In this document: positions 1 to 11,569 of the stretch, in pieces | Layout of the letters: each line of letters starts with the position of its first letter | Numbering within the stretch: position 1 is the first letter of the stretch | Assembly: GCA_900708905.1 (NCBI GenBank) | Contig: CAADRB010000016.1 | Coordinates: 1,089,112 to 1,153,111, forward strand | DNA from: Hymenolepis diminuta | Lineage: Eukaryota; Platyhelminthes; Cestoda; Cyclophyllidea; Hymenolepididae | Direction of reading: 5' to 3' | DNA: 64,000 nucleotides | Notes under the pieces: generated by a model | Told to the model about the DNA's origin: nothing | The model's database searches: none | Seen by the model: the letters and a program-made list of their open reading frames with translations, nothing else | Made by a program: the position numbers and the translations under genes

Positions 1-1255
1 CCACGAGGAAGATTTGTAAATAATAATAAATCCCTGCTGTACCAACTACTATTTGAAAGTCAGTGAATTCTGGCCGCTTAAAGAGACTTCATATCTTAAA
101 GGAATTGGCGATGCAACCACTTTCGAATTCGAAGCTGTTCTTTGAAATGCAAAGCGAAAAGAAGTTAGAGGAAGAAATTGGAAACTGAAAAGTGAGAAAA
201 CCGAAACGCGAGAAAGGTAATCATAAATTTAAGGAGGAAGGAATTAATATACCGAGATGGACACGACCAATCTCGAAATTCAATCTATTGGTCATTCAGC
301 GCTGAATAGAGCAGATGCAGACCGTGTCAGAAATCTAGACTCCAGATCCTGAACTTTGGACTTTGAAACTGCACAATTTTGATCTAACATCTTTGGATAA
401 ACTAAGCGACTTTATGAATCCCTTTATTCAAATGTTTTAAGACAATCGAACAGTAGAAGATTACACATGAAAATGTGTATTTTTTAACTTATTAGCGATA
501 ATAAATGGCACAGTAAATTTGTTCTTAATGGAAAAACTTGCCTTCAGAGAAATATAAGAACATACTAGAAGTTTCATTTAACTAATGGAATAATTTTGTT
601 CAGTTACATTTTAAATTCACCAAATAGAAGTTTTGTTGATCTTCCTATAAGGGAGTCAGTCGGTTAGGTGGTCATTTCTAGGTTTGTGATGATCAACCCG
701 TTAGCGCTCAGAGTCGGTGAATCCTAGAATTCACACGTATAAATTCTCTCTCATTAAATGTATTTGATGTTTATTAATGAGAGGTATTGATTTCTTTGTA
801 GAATTCTACAGTCAGTTTTAGATTTTCCCTCGTTTCTGATTTAATTTATCATGTCTCTTAATAATTTATTCAATGAGGGTACAAGAGTTTCTGTCGGAGC
901 ATAAATTTGATCCAGGTCTTGAATGAAAATACGTTGCCCTTCCTCTTTATTCAGTGTTTATTTACCCTTGAAGGATATATGAAATTTTTAATTCTCATTT
1001 GCATTTCTAAATTAGGTCAAACCATTTTTAACCGTCTATTTATTTTATGCAAATGTTGATTTCACTTTGAGGTTAGTTGTCCCCATTTGTGTGAATTTCC
1101 AGTCTGCTTATATTTTCTGCCCATTCATTCTGAAGGAGGCAGACGGCAGCAGTTCTAATTTATTCATATTACTTACGATCCGAGAATGGTATATACGAAA
1201 TAAAAATAAGCCGCAAGTCATTGAAAAAGAAGAGCTTTTTTCAGCACAATCTTGG
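1..1255. other. Intergenic, nothing recognised
   Basis: The stretch is AT-rich and all open frames are short. A 64-residue frame ending at 1261 has no recognisable motif and runs into a SINE-A copy, so I do not call it a gene. Confidence 0.5.
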
Positions 1256-1261
1256 TCTTAG

Positions 1262-1425
1262 GAATAGCATCATGGGGCCTCTCTATAATAAGAAATTCTC
1301 GCTTTGATACACTTCTCTTGACCAAATATTAACAAGGACATATCGTTCAACGGATGCTTGGCGATGGGTATGGAACTCATCACCATTGCCTTGACAGGCA
1401 TGCATTTTGATCGCTATGCCACAAA
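1262..1425 (-). repeat. SINE-A copy, tRNA-derived, antisense
   Basis: Read on the minus strand, the tRNA-like head lies at about 1350-1425, including the complement of the GGTGGC...GGT A-box region near 1415. It is followed by the family body, with the complement of ATCATGGGGCCTC at 1269-1281. The far end of the body is truncated. Divergence from other copies is high. Confidence 0.6.
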
Positions 1426-1429
1426 CACT

Positions 1430-4400
1430 CATTTGTGGGGTTAACAAAACGGATTTAAGAGAAGGAAAATTAAGATGTGGGTATATTTTGCATCGGTTAT
1501 CAAACCATTTGAATCAGTAATTTTATTTTATGTAAATTTTAATTCCAACTGGGACTTACTGTCCCCATTTTTATGCAAATTTGAGGCTAGTTTTGTTTTG
1601 CTTGAATTTCAAAGAGGGCAGTATCAGTAAACGTCAGAATAAAGTGTGAAAATAGTAATAATAGTACCAACTACTACATAAACGCTCGTGGGTCCAGTTA
1701 GCTTAAAAATCCTCATGTTTGATACAACAAGCGTGTATAGCAGAAATTGGCTGTGCAACCACTGTTATATTTTGCGCTATCGGTTGCATTCTTTCACACA
1801 GTTGTCCCAAATTCAAGGTTGCTCAATGAAATAAAGAGAACATAGTTCCGTGCATATAACCTTCAGAACTGAATCAAAGCTGAAAAAGAATTTTAAAATC
1901 CATAAAACGTAAGTATAAAACCTCGTAGCATTCTCTTATCAATTACTTAGAACCTAAAAGTTATGTATCAGAAAGATTCCCTAAGATTCATAAATTTTTT
2001 TAGCAATTGTAAATTTATTTATTTATTTTAATTACAAAGCATGTTTAAATTTGAGCGTTTGCTTAAACTGTTTTCAACTGATTAGCGATTTACACTCGTC
2101 TCTTTTGCGATAGATCAGATTTTGCCAACAAATCGTCAGTTACAAGACTGGTGGTGCAGATGTTCGATTCTAAAACTCTATTCCTCTTTCTCTCTCTCTC
2201 TTATTTTAATCGTTGTTGATTAATAAATTCTGATTTGCCCTCGACTCGATCTTCAGGATCGCTGGTACTGTGGTTGTCTGTTGTTAGCTGCTACAATTTG
2301 GTGGCCCTGCAGGAACTCTTAGCTCTGGCACATCATGTTTTCCAATTCACATAATTTAAAGGGCCGTTAAATAAATAAACTTATTTATTATAATTTCCAA
2401 GTTTCCTTAAAGAAAGTTTTTTCTAACCATAATCTCCGAAAAAAAAGAGGCATTCCAGGAAACCTGAATTCTATCACGTCCATCAATGCTAATCAGTATG
2501 GCCGATACTGTCGTATACTAGATGAGTAAGGAACTTAAAGTAGCAATTTAGTCCAGGTGACAGTGTGCTCACCAATAAAGTACCTCTAATTCCAAGTTAG
2601 GCTACTTTGGAATCGGAGCGAATTAGGCTTAGAAATCCCCTCTCTAACTAATGATCTTAAGGCTTATAAGAAACAATATACTTTTACGAGTGAGAAGACC
2701 AATAGGTGGATTGGGCAAATATGTAGTGAACAGTTGGAAAACGAATGAGAATGGAAGAAGGAAGGAGTACGGAGAGGAGGCGTTAACACCAAGGCAGGAT
2801 AATTCGGACTGTTATATACAGATAAAGTCAGTTAAATTTTGAGACTGACAGATTTATCCTGTGTGAGTCATTGTGTGATTGTAGGATGAGCAGCCAATCA
2901 GGAAATCACTAACTGACAATTAGATATGGACGCAAAACAGAGCCGGAGCAGACATGAGTCAGAGTGAACAGGTACTGTAAACTCGTAACCTATGACTTTG
3001 GAGAGGTTCACGTTTGTTGCCACACCACTAAAGGATGCATGCGGATTTAAAAGAATGAAATTAAGAATAATAGAACATAGGAAAATGGAATCTACCGCAG
3101 TCGTCAGCCAAGTATTTTTTTATTATTGAGTAAAATAAAAGTTTTGGCATAATCGATTAATTAAATACGAACTATAGGGGGAGTGATTTGGCATTCAACT
3201 CATGGAATTGGAATTTCTCAAGAATCTTAACTTTGAAGTCTCTCCGATTCAGGCTTTTTTTTTAATAAAGTTAGTACTAATAGGGACTATTTAAACTTCA
3301 TTCACGGAGATTCAAACAGGATTATCTTTGTTCGAGCGTAAAGTGGTACTGATCGCGTTAGTGAAAGTCAGACCGATTTAGGCTAGATTTCTCCTCACAG
3401 AACAAACAATCTTCCTAAGGTTATCAGGAAACAACAGCATTTCCTGAATGAGAAAACCAAGAACTGGGTTAGAAAATGCGTATTTGAAAATTGAAAATAA
3501 ACGAGAGGAAAGGAGTAGGAAAGGGAAAAGACATTAGTACTGAACGAGGACAACTGGTTCGTGTTTATAAAGTCGTTTAAATAGGGAGGATAAACACACT
3601 TTAAGTAAAACAGAGATAGTCCAGGATTACAAAAGATTTAGGTTGTATGCTTGGAGTCTCGGCAACAGTGATGCCCTCAACGCACTTTGGAAAGGTGGGC
3701 CTCTGTTGATCTCAGATAACTTATAAGTACAGAGGAAGAAAATTTTGTTAGAGAAAAAATCTAAAAAAAGTAATACTCAAGGAACCGAAATAAATGCACC
3801 ATTGTAAAACTGAACAAAAGTTCAAAATTTGCGGAACTCAATAAAAACTGAACGGGAATATTTCTTTAATTTGATTTACACCATTAGCTAACTTCATCTT
3901 ATTTCAAAATTATTCACTGATGCCACATCTTCAGCCATGCAATCACAGTGCAACATACTGAAATGCACTTGGAGAAATAGAATAGCACCAATCTATTTAT
4001 TTTCAGAAAGAACCTCAGGCATCATGAATCAAATAATTTAGTTATTAATAAATTTTCATGAAAATTGTATCACGAGAAGGATACTTATGAAATTGTGTTT
4101 TACTTGAACTTCGGAATTAATATTTAATTTGAGGCTTTGAGATTTGTGTGACAGTTATTAACGATCTTTGAATTGATCTGAAAATTTGCCTCTACAATGA
4201 TCCTTCATCTGATAATATACTGATAACTTGAATATTTAAACTTGTGGTGATCTGCGTTAAAGTTTCTTTATAATCATCTCGTAAATGAAAAAGTTGGCTA
4301 ACGACGTAGCTGCACCAAGACCCTTTGTTTTGTCGATTTCCGATCACATCCTCAATCAGATTATTAGGAAAAGCGGCACAGAACGTGGCGATTATAATGA

Positions 4401-5460
4401 AGAGTTAGAAGTTAAAACAAAATGAAGTTTAATGTGCTGGAGATAGAAAATCGGATAATTATCTTAGGGTTATCTGGGCCAAGATACTCCACTCCGTCCT
4501 AATACTATTTCCATAGTGAGAGGGTTCTGAGAAAATTTTGAAGAACAAGAAATGAATTTATATATCACCAGTCTAAAGTATCTTTATTCAATTCTAGCGG
4601 ACTTCCAAAATAAAAAGAAAAATTTAAAGAAGCACGTTATTTCGCTCGAAATTAAGAAAAAAATACTGAATTACTGCAAGAGTGAAATCGGCTGATGTTA
4701 CTAAGTTCATTTTTTTCAAAATTTATGAATTAAGACAAACGCCAGGAAAGGATGGTTTTATTTTTAAATAACACTTTCACCTTTGTCCCTTTGACAGCCC
4801 GAATACAAAACGCCAGAGGTTGCTAAGACAGTTAATTAGATGCTAGCTTCTTTTAATCTCCAGGCACATTGATATTGTTTCTCATGACAAAGCGGAAAAA
4901 TTTTCAAAGTTAATCATGAAGAAGCGTCTAAATCCAAGGAACTCTAAATGAGGAGAGAATAGGAAAAAAGCGGAAAATTATACTAACTGTCGCGGTGCAC
5001 CGGTGCTTACTGGTGTACCAGCCCCAATCTAGCCAAAATTAGAAAACGGAAGAGTAATTGAATAAGTCGAATTGTGTTAATACAGAAGAAGGCTTTCTTT
5101 TTTGAGTTGTTTAACAGAGCTTTAAAAACCACCTTGTAAATAAAATTTCGGACTCTCGTTTAACATGAATTTGAAATTTTTTAGGTTATCTGCTTGTCAT
5201 TTAATATTTAAGCATCACGATCTAACGCTCCATTTCCTAACTGTTTATGTCCTCGTATTACATCTGTCCAGTAGCCGAAGAACATCTAGCAGATGTCAGC
5301 AAATATATATCTAACTTAGTGGAGCTACCTAGAGTTAACTCAATACCAACCCATTTTAATGTCAATTAACTGTTACCCACTGGAGTAATAAGAATAATAC
5401 GAAAGAATGAAGTTATTACAGTGCGAATAACAAACTCTCTAAGCCCATAAAAAGAAGTGT
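1430..5460. other. Intergenic, nothing recognised
   Basis: The block is AT-rich with short simple repeats: an ATTT-type run near 2015-2032 and a CT run at about 2187-2202. A 63-residue frame at 2651-2842 is lysine/arginine-rich with no motif. I see no convincing exon, RNA gene or element boundary. Confidence 0.5.
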
Positions 5461-5464
5461 TCAC

Positions 5465-5650
5465 AATACTTGACTTGGATAGAGGGAGGATATCCTGAAA
5501 CCGCTCTTACAAGATATTTGCATTCAACTACCATTCTTTCTCGCCAGAATTAACCAAGACAGTTGGCGACCCCATATAACTGGATGTACACCGATCGGAA
5601 CTGATCTCTTAATTTCTACACGTTGACCATTGCGCCATCGGCGAATAGCA
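5465..5650 (-). repeat. SINE-A copy, antisense
   Basis: The body begins with the complement of the family 3' part near 5470 (AGAGGGAGGATATCCTG). The tRNA-like head ends at TTGCGCCATCGGCG (5635-5645), which is the complement of the A-box region. Internal order matches the other copies. Confidence 0.6.
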
Positions 5651-6085
5651 ATGTGCTGCCTGAAACCACTATTCCAACAATCAATTTTCACGTAAAGACT
5701 TTGCCATGTGGGTAAGGATGGACAAAGTTGAATGGAGTGCTTTTATCATATTTTAAACTGCCGTGGTTATGAAGTCGTATTAAAATGTTTGACTTGACCT
5801 ATAAGGTTACTTTTGATTAGTTTATTTAGTTACACCACAAGAAATATCATTTGGAAGGTAAAGAGGGTTGAAATTTGAAAACTTTTCTTTTGAACTGTAA
5901 AGATTTTACTTGATTTCCATGTGTAATTGTTTTGTTAACATTTTCCTTACGAAAATAATGATGATAAATGGAGTTTGAGGATTGAATCATGTTCACGATA
6001 GTAAATAATGGTAAAAAGTGAAAGGTGAGTTAAGATTAACATTTAGAGAGAAGGAAGCAAAGAGTATTTTTTGAAAGTACTTTAC

Positions 6086-6165
6086 TTGGTGCGCCTGCGG
6101 AGTAGCGGTTAATTTGAGTACCTTACAAGCCAAAGGTTTCATATCCGGATTCTCAGTGTCAGACT
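6086..6165 (+). repeat. SINE-A head fragment
   Basis: Only the tRNA-like part is clear. GGTGCGCCTGCGGAGTAGCG starts at 6088 and corresponds to the A-box segment. A B-box remnant follows near 6140-6160, and the body after it is not recognisable. Confidence 0.55.
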
Positions 6166-6334
6166 ACATGACAAACTCCCTTTGATGGTGATGTGAGCAT
6201 GATTGACTTTTCCCTTTGTCTAGTTTGCAATTCTAATCAGTTGTAATTGACATATTATGATTCCATTTAAACAAGTAAAAACGTGTTCTCTTTAGGGTCT
6301 TCTGGGCCTTTTATATGTAATTTTACAATGCGCG

Positions 6335-6540
6335 TGCCGAACTCGAGTTCGAAGTCAATCGGTGCACACCCAGTGTGGGGAATGGTTAAGCATACCCCAA
6401 TGGTTTAATCTAGCCAATAAAGGGAGTTAGCAAAATTAGGGTCTCTCATATCCTGGGATCGATATGACCAACTGTACTAGTTGAGAGTGTGGCAGAATAC
6501 GAGATTCTCATTAAAGGGGCTTCAGAATGCTAGCTGTCTG
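6335..6540 (+). repeat. SINE-A copy
   Basis: A B-box-like GAGTTCGAAGTCAATCGGTGC occurs near 6344. It is followed by the family block GTGCACACCCAGTG, then the body block GTGGCAGAATACGAGATTCTC near 6490-6510. The tRNA head is truncated. Confidence 0.6.
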
Positions 6541-6709
6541 TCAAAAAGATTGTTAGTTATGGCGTAAAAAGGTTACATACATAATCGTTATTGTATCCCC
6601 AATTGTTGTGACCTTTTGAGTATTCCCAGAATAAAAGTATTTAGTGTTACCTCGTTCGCACACTTATGTTATTCAAATATTATGAGCTTTTCAATTATAG
6701 CTATTATTC

Positions 6710-6928
6710 CTAAGTCCATAGAGGAAAAGGTTTTCCAGCACTTATCTTGGATAGAGGAGTAACAACGCAGAGCCTCCCTGACAAGATGCTCAATTTCGAC
6801 CACCTCCATAAATAGCCAGGTTTAACCAGTACAGCTGGTCATTATGCTCACTAAGTGTGCACAAATGGGCATTGAACCCGTAAATGCTGATTTTGCGGAC
6901 GAGCTCATTAATCACTGCATCAACGGAA
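6710..6928 (-). repeat. SINE-A copy, antisense
   Basis: The order is the complement of the family: tail TAAGTCCATAGAGGAAAAGG, then CATCTTGGATAGAG-like sequence, a GTGTGCACAAATGGGCATTG block, and a tRNA head ending at CACTGCATCAACGG (6915-6928). It is near full length at about 215 bases. Confidence 0.65.
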
Positions 6929-7204
6929 CACATTCAACCCAATCCCAATCCTATTTCAACTACTACTCCTAAGGTGCTTGAAATAGTATCCTAATTGCCA
7001 AATTCGAGACGCATCATTGTTTAAAATACCATACGCCTAGTTTAGGAGTGTATTTCAAGTTGCATATCTATTCGAGGAGGTTAAAAAGTTTTTTTCTTCG
7101 ACAGACTTCAGAAATAGGTTAAAATTAAAGACCTATGTCAATTCATTCGGAATTGATTGTTCCGTTAACAATCTTTTTGTTGTCAAGATATTTTCAGACT
7201 TAAC

Positions 7205-7390
7205 TGAACAATTATCTGGCAGCCTTCTCTAATACCCATTTTGGGCAGAAAGGTAGCATCCCAAATCCTACCAAATGAGAAAATCGCATTTAGTTACTAT
7301 TGTTAACCATTACGACTGGCCATACACCAATGAGCAACCAATTTGTGAGCTCTGACTTTGCAGACGTGCATATTTTCGTCAAACAAATGC
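7205..7390 (-). repeat. SINE-A copy, antisense
   Basis: Recognised by CCCATTTTGGGCAGAAAGG (7237-7255), a decayed GAGAAAATCG block, and the head segment CTCTGACTTTGCAGACGTGC (7352-7371), which is the complement of the family's TCTGCAAAGTCAGAG. The end of the A-box is missing. Confidence 0.6.
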
Positions 7391-7756
7391 TTTCGCAAGT
7401 AACCTAACATAAGTTCAACGCGATCTTCAACCCGATAAGACATATCACACTAATTATGTTTATGAGTTCCAGATATCATCGCTTTCCCACTAACTTACAT
7501 TCTGATAGTATCTGTGGTAAGTAATTTGAGTATGTGATCATTGCTGAAAGCTCATTTCTCACCTCACCAATATTACATATTTAGGGTGGTGTGGTTTAAC
7601 CTCTGACCTCAGTGATTACACTTTATTTGACCTATACTTTATGATTTATTTGCCACAGCGATAACTTTCTTAAGGTCATCAGCAATTCGGATGACTCATA
7701 TGATATATTTGAGTCTAAAGTGCCCTGGCTTGAGCTCAGTTTTCATTAGTAGGTCT

Positions 7757-7965
7757 TTATCCGCCGGAGGCGCAGTGGTTAATGTGCGAAATCAGATATC
7801 ACGGATCCGGTGCTCATCTAGTGGTGGGAATAGTCAACTAAACTGATTAATCAAAGCAATAAGGTGGAGGGAGATGGAAGAATTCGAGTTTCTCATTATG
7901 GATAATGTTACTCTCTACCCAACACTGAAAGTGATTTCCTAATTGGGCTTGGGGGTCATGGCTAA
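7757..7965 (+). repeat. SINE-A copy with clear A box
   Basis: The head reads CCGCCGGAGGCGCAGTGGTT from 7761. This fits the tRNA A-box consensus TRGCNNAGTGG except for G>A at the second base. B-box-like sequence follows near 7800 (ACGGATCCGGTGC). The body shows GAATTCGAGTTTCTC near 7880 and ACTCTCTACCCAACAC near 7911. This is one of the best heads in the window. Confidence 0.72.
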
Positions 7966-7969
7966 GACA

Positions 7970-9487
7970 ACTCTAAGTCTACCATAGATGAAACTCCATT
8001 GTTTATCGCCAAACTCCAAATTGTAAATTCACACAAGAACAGTGAACTACAATTTGCTAGTTGTATACGAATGTTTGCAGTAAAAAAGCATTGTTTTTGC
8101 ACTATTCCACGAATCTAACAATCAGTAGCGACTATAAGTTTCTGATTTATGTTTTAAAGAAGATGATCCGAATGAGGTTAGTCTAACTTCGATTTATAAA
8201 TTTAGCATCAGTCTATCTTCAAGAGTTTTTGGGGTCAAGCATTTTGCAGACGAATAGATAACCCAAATTCCTAGAAGTAACGACAAATGACGGTTTATAT
8301 TTTTCAACCTGATTTGAGCAGAGAACTGGTAAAAACTCGGAACCCCATGAACCAAATTCCCCAATCCCCCCTAAATTTAAAACTTAAAACCTGTCTATCT
8401 GTTTGTCCGAATATTAAAATTTAATTCAACTTTATAAATAGTCATGATAATAACTAGATGATCAAACCGTGATCAATAAAGTTCGTGTTAATGATGCAAG
8501 TTGGATTTGAAGATGTGTTGGCATCGTTATTTCATTTATCCTAGCGAAATTTCAAAATTCCTTCCTAGAAACTGAAAAATTTCGCTTTCCTTTCTCGCAA
8601 AACCGTCTTGATATTCAAGAGCATTACTTTTGTATGGGACTTGTTTATAATAGGTGTCCAGAAAATCCTAATCGTAAATTTAACAAACTAGATGCTATTA
8701 ACTTAATACCATAAGTATTCTTACACCTTGATGTGAGACAAAGTAGAATATTTATGATGTTTTGAGTAGAACTCATAAAATTTCTGTGAACGGAGTTCGT
8801 TTCCCAGAGGAAAGATTCACTGATTAATGTTCTTTCATGCTGACACCTAGTAACGAAGTAACCTTACTTCTATATCATTTAATACATAACCCAATCTGTA
8901 TATATAAACATGGTACTTTTCCTAAAGAAGTGGGAGAAAAGGTTTTAACTGAGTTCCAAATAACTTATACGTGCACCGACAGAATCATAGGGGTCAGCGG
9001 TGGGGATACGTTACATCTGTGAACTGCTCAAGTTCCTAAGATCGAATGATAGTTCCAAGCCCATTGTCATAGTTACAAGTTGAATGTATCTCTGAAAGAA
9101 CAGAGACCAAAATATTTTGAATATACGCTCCCTTTTGTGATAATTCGTGCTTTCGATTAATACAGTAAGAATTATTTTCGTTCAAATCAAATGAATTGAG
9201 CCCATTTCATCACGGCCATTTGGATCACGTGATCTATCGCTTGCAAATTCGCGTTCACAGCACAAAATTTCAAGCCAATGATTGTGTTACTTTTTTGACA
9301 CTTCGTGGCTAATGAATGAAATCACAAATTGATTGAATAGATATTACCGTGTTTTAGTTATCAGATCTTTTTGTCTTTCCTTCGTTCTTGATTCAATAGC
9401 AATTAACAGCATGTACTACTAGATATATCTTTGGTTATTTACAAAAGAGAGTGACTGAAAAGTAATTTCTCATATCTATTCATTAAG
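7970..9487. other. Intergenic, nothing recognised
   Basis: AT-rich sequence with only short open frames, for example 61 residues at 8837-9022 without any motif. No repeat family shared with the rest of the window is visible. Confidence 0.5.
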
Positions 9488-9553
9488 GTGATCACCTTGA
9501 ATGAATACTGCTCGTTGAGATCTCTTAAGTTAAACGATTTCAGAAGATTTCAG

Positions 9554-9730
9554 TGCTGTAAATCCAAACTTACCACAGCTAAATTCGATCCGGAAATGAA
9601 AATGGGGGCGGCTCAACTACCCATTTCAGATGTTGGCTTTCTTCTGACACCGAACGAATTGAAATTGGATTTTGAAATGTGTGCCAATGATACTACAAGT
9701 GAATGCAAATGTCCGTTCATGAAAATCAGT
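9554..9730 (+). CDS. Candidate internal exon, Cys-rich hypothetical
   Basis: An open block of 59 codons is bounded by an acceptor-like GATTTCAG and a donor-like AGT|GTAATT, and is exactly divisible by three. The open frame continues from 9488 to 9754, so the splice ends are inferred. The peptide starts CCKSKL, contains LLTPNELKLDFEM, and ends in a Cys cluster (CANDTTSECKC). Its composition is balanced and unlike the Phe/Lys/Asn-rich translations of the surrounding AT-rich DNA. No family is recognised. Spaced cysteines and an Asn-Asp-Thr sequon would suit a secreted or extracellular domain, but that is only inference. No partner exon was found nearby. It could be a chance open frame or a relic of a mobile element. 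Confidence 0.3.
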
Positions 9731-9759
9731 GTAATTGTTCTCCAATGGTCTTGAAAACT

Positions 9760-10511
9760 AATCTCCTTAAGCATCCTGAGGGTGTTAAGGCCAAAGTGGC
9801 GAATACTGCGACTTGAGCTACACCGATAAATTTGGTCCTCAAGTAAGAAGACTTAATATTTTACTTTCCTCTCAATTTGGCAACTGTAATGCTTGAAGTT
9901 AATCATCTTATTGTCCACATCCTATTTGTAATGGTAACATCAAATTATTATTTTGTTGGTCAGATGAACTTATAAACACTTTCAGACGCTTAAACCTTAA
10001 AGAATAAGCGGAGTTATTGGCACACTATGAAGTTTAGATCGATGCAAGGAGTAAAATCGCTTCTTTTATATCGGTGTCTCGAGTGGCATAGGAATCGTAT
10101 TTTTTAACAAGGTCTACTAAGTCAGAGGTCACAAGATCAATTATCATCGATTCATATCTATTGAGACGGATAGAAAACTGTACATATTAATTCTGATCAA
10201 TAAGGGAGTCGTCAAATGTGACTTTTTCATAAGAGCGGATTAACAATACCTTCCTTCTACACCAGTTAAGGTTGTGAATTTTATCCATAATGGGCTGGGG
10301 AATGAAATGAAATGCCTATGTGCAAATCGATTTACTATTCAGACTCATTTTATGTATGTTCACCTCATGTTCATTTTTATAAAAATGGGACATAATAATT
10401 AAAATTATTTATTTTTAAAATAGAAAGTTGTTTCTCAATCATAATGTCGTGATCAGGGCGTTTCTTAAATCGTCACTCAATTACTGGCTCGCCACGCCAA
10501 GTTTTCGTATC
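9760..10511. other. Intergenic up to assembly gap
   Basis: No gene is visible. Sequence at 10075-10150 (GTGGCATAGG, then AAGTCAGAGGTCACAAGATC) resembles a decayed SINE-A head but lacks the body, so it is noted only here. Confidence 0.45.
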
Positions 10512-10561
10512 NNNNNNNNNNNNNNNNNNNNNNNNNNNNNNNNNNNNNNNNNNNNNNNNNN
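10512..10561. other. Assembly gap of 50 N
   Basis: Exactly 50 N separate AT-rich DNA from a block that starts with GGGGGAGGAG. A round gap length usually means an arbitrary scaffolding value, so the real distance is unknown and distances across it should not be trusted. Confidence 0.99.
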
Positions 10562-11260
10562 GGGGGAGGAGAGGATCAATTGAGTATATTATCAGCCAGA
10601 TGACTTGGTTAATGCCTTATCACCCCAATGTAGTATCCAAGCCATTTTGCATCGGTAGTTCACAAATAAGAAACCAGCATGAGAGAAAACGTAACTCATG
10701 CTACATACGTAGAGTTGCAAGCAAATGGCCTAAAAGCGGAGGATAGGGAGGGGAGACGAGAGAACGACGGTTCACACAGACTCTCCCTTCCTCCCCTGTC
10801 TTCTTTTTACATCACGACGTGCAGAAGGGGAGTGAAATGGGGATGAGGGGATTTGGGATAGAGTGGAGTGGGGGGGAGGGGGTGATTGAAAGTGAAGATT
10901 AACGGGAGTGAATTGGGCGAAGGCACAGATGAGTCATATCTCATCACATGAATAATTGAAGGGGGAGGAAGAAGTCAAACAGCGTTGCGTGTGCGCACTG
11001 TGGGTGAACGGAAGACAGAATAGAAGAGGGTGGGGTTAAGATTGGTGAGCCCGGGGGAGAGGTTGGAGAATTCTTCCTGTTCAGACGTGCCAAATGGGTG
11101 GATAAGGGGAAGGTGAAGAAGATGCAGGAAGTCGCGAATATATATGATCACTGGACGCAAACGTGGACTGAAAAGTGATATGTGCAAGACGAGACAAGAC
11201 GGGACAAAGGATGCCAATATTATTGTTAAAGGGCTATCATCCACCAGTATTAAGGCAGAA
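10562..11260. repeat. Purine-rich low-complexity block with G-runs
   Basis: The plus strand is strongly purine-biased from about 10730 to 11240. Four G-runs at 10827-10830, 10839-10842, 10847-10850 and 10855-10857 could form a G-quadruplex, with longer runs at 10870-10876 and 10878-10882. GGAGGGGAGACGAGAG-like sequence near 10745 is partly complementary to CTCTCCCTTCCTCCCC near 10781-10798, which would give an imperfect hairpin. The 89-residue minus-strand frame (10975-11244) is a by-product of the bias. Confidence 0.7.
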
Positions 11261-11347
11261 GATCATAGTTTACTTTGCAGTTAGTACTAGAACACTTTCC
11301 TGGAACGTTTGCTAAATTTCTCTGAACGATGAATTATTTTAGACTAG

Positions 11348-11503
11348 GGAAAATTCTTACGGAAACTGGATCAAGTGAAATGTTTTGAAAAGGCAAATAG
11401 AATCAAATTTACAAACGGAAGATTTCCAAACGAAAAGGGTATGAAATTCGTGAATTTATTTGGTGATGTTCTAACCACCCATGTTGATTATAAGCATCTA
11501 AAA
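11348..11503 (+). CDS. Candidate internal exon, hypothetical
   Basis: A 52-codon open block follows TTAGACTAG and ends at AAA|GTAAGT, a donor that matches the consensus from +1 to +6. The acceptor lacks a long pyrimidine tract, so the left edge is less certain. The frame includes FTNGRFPNEKGMKFVNLFGD and ends DYKHLK, with no internal stop. The same frame stays open 60 bases past the donor, as expected by chance about as often as not. No protein family is recognised. The candidate exon at 9554-9730 is on the same strand and also phase 0/0, so the two could belong to one gene, although the gap lies between them. Confidence 0.28.
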
Positions 11504-11569
11504 GTAAGTCATTTGAAGTCATTGGAATTTGTTAATTTGTGTCAAAGTGGTCGTGTGATTTAGATGAGA

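Noticed and set aside
10975..11244. 89-residue minus-strand frame
   Set aside because: The complement of purine-rich low-complexity DNA, so Pro/Leu/Ser composition is expected without coding function.
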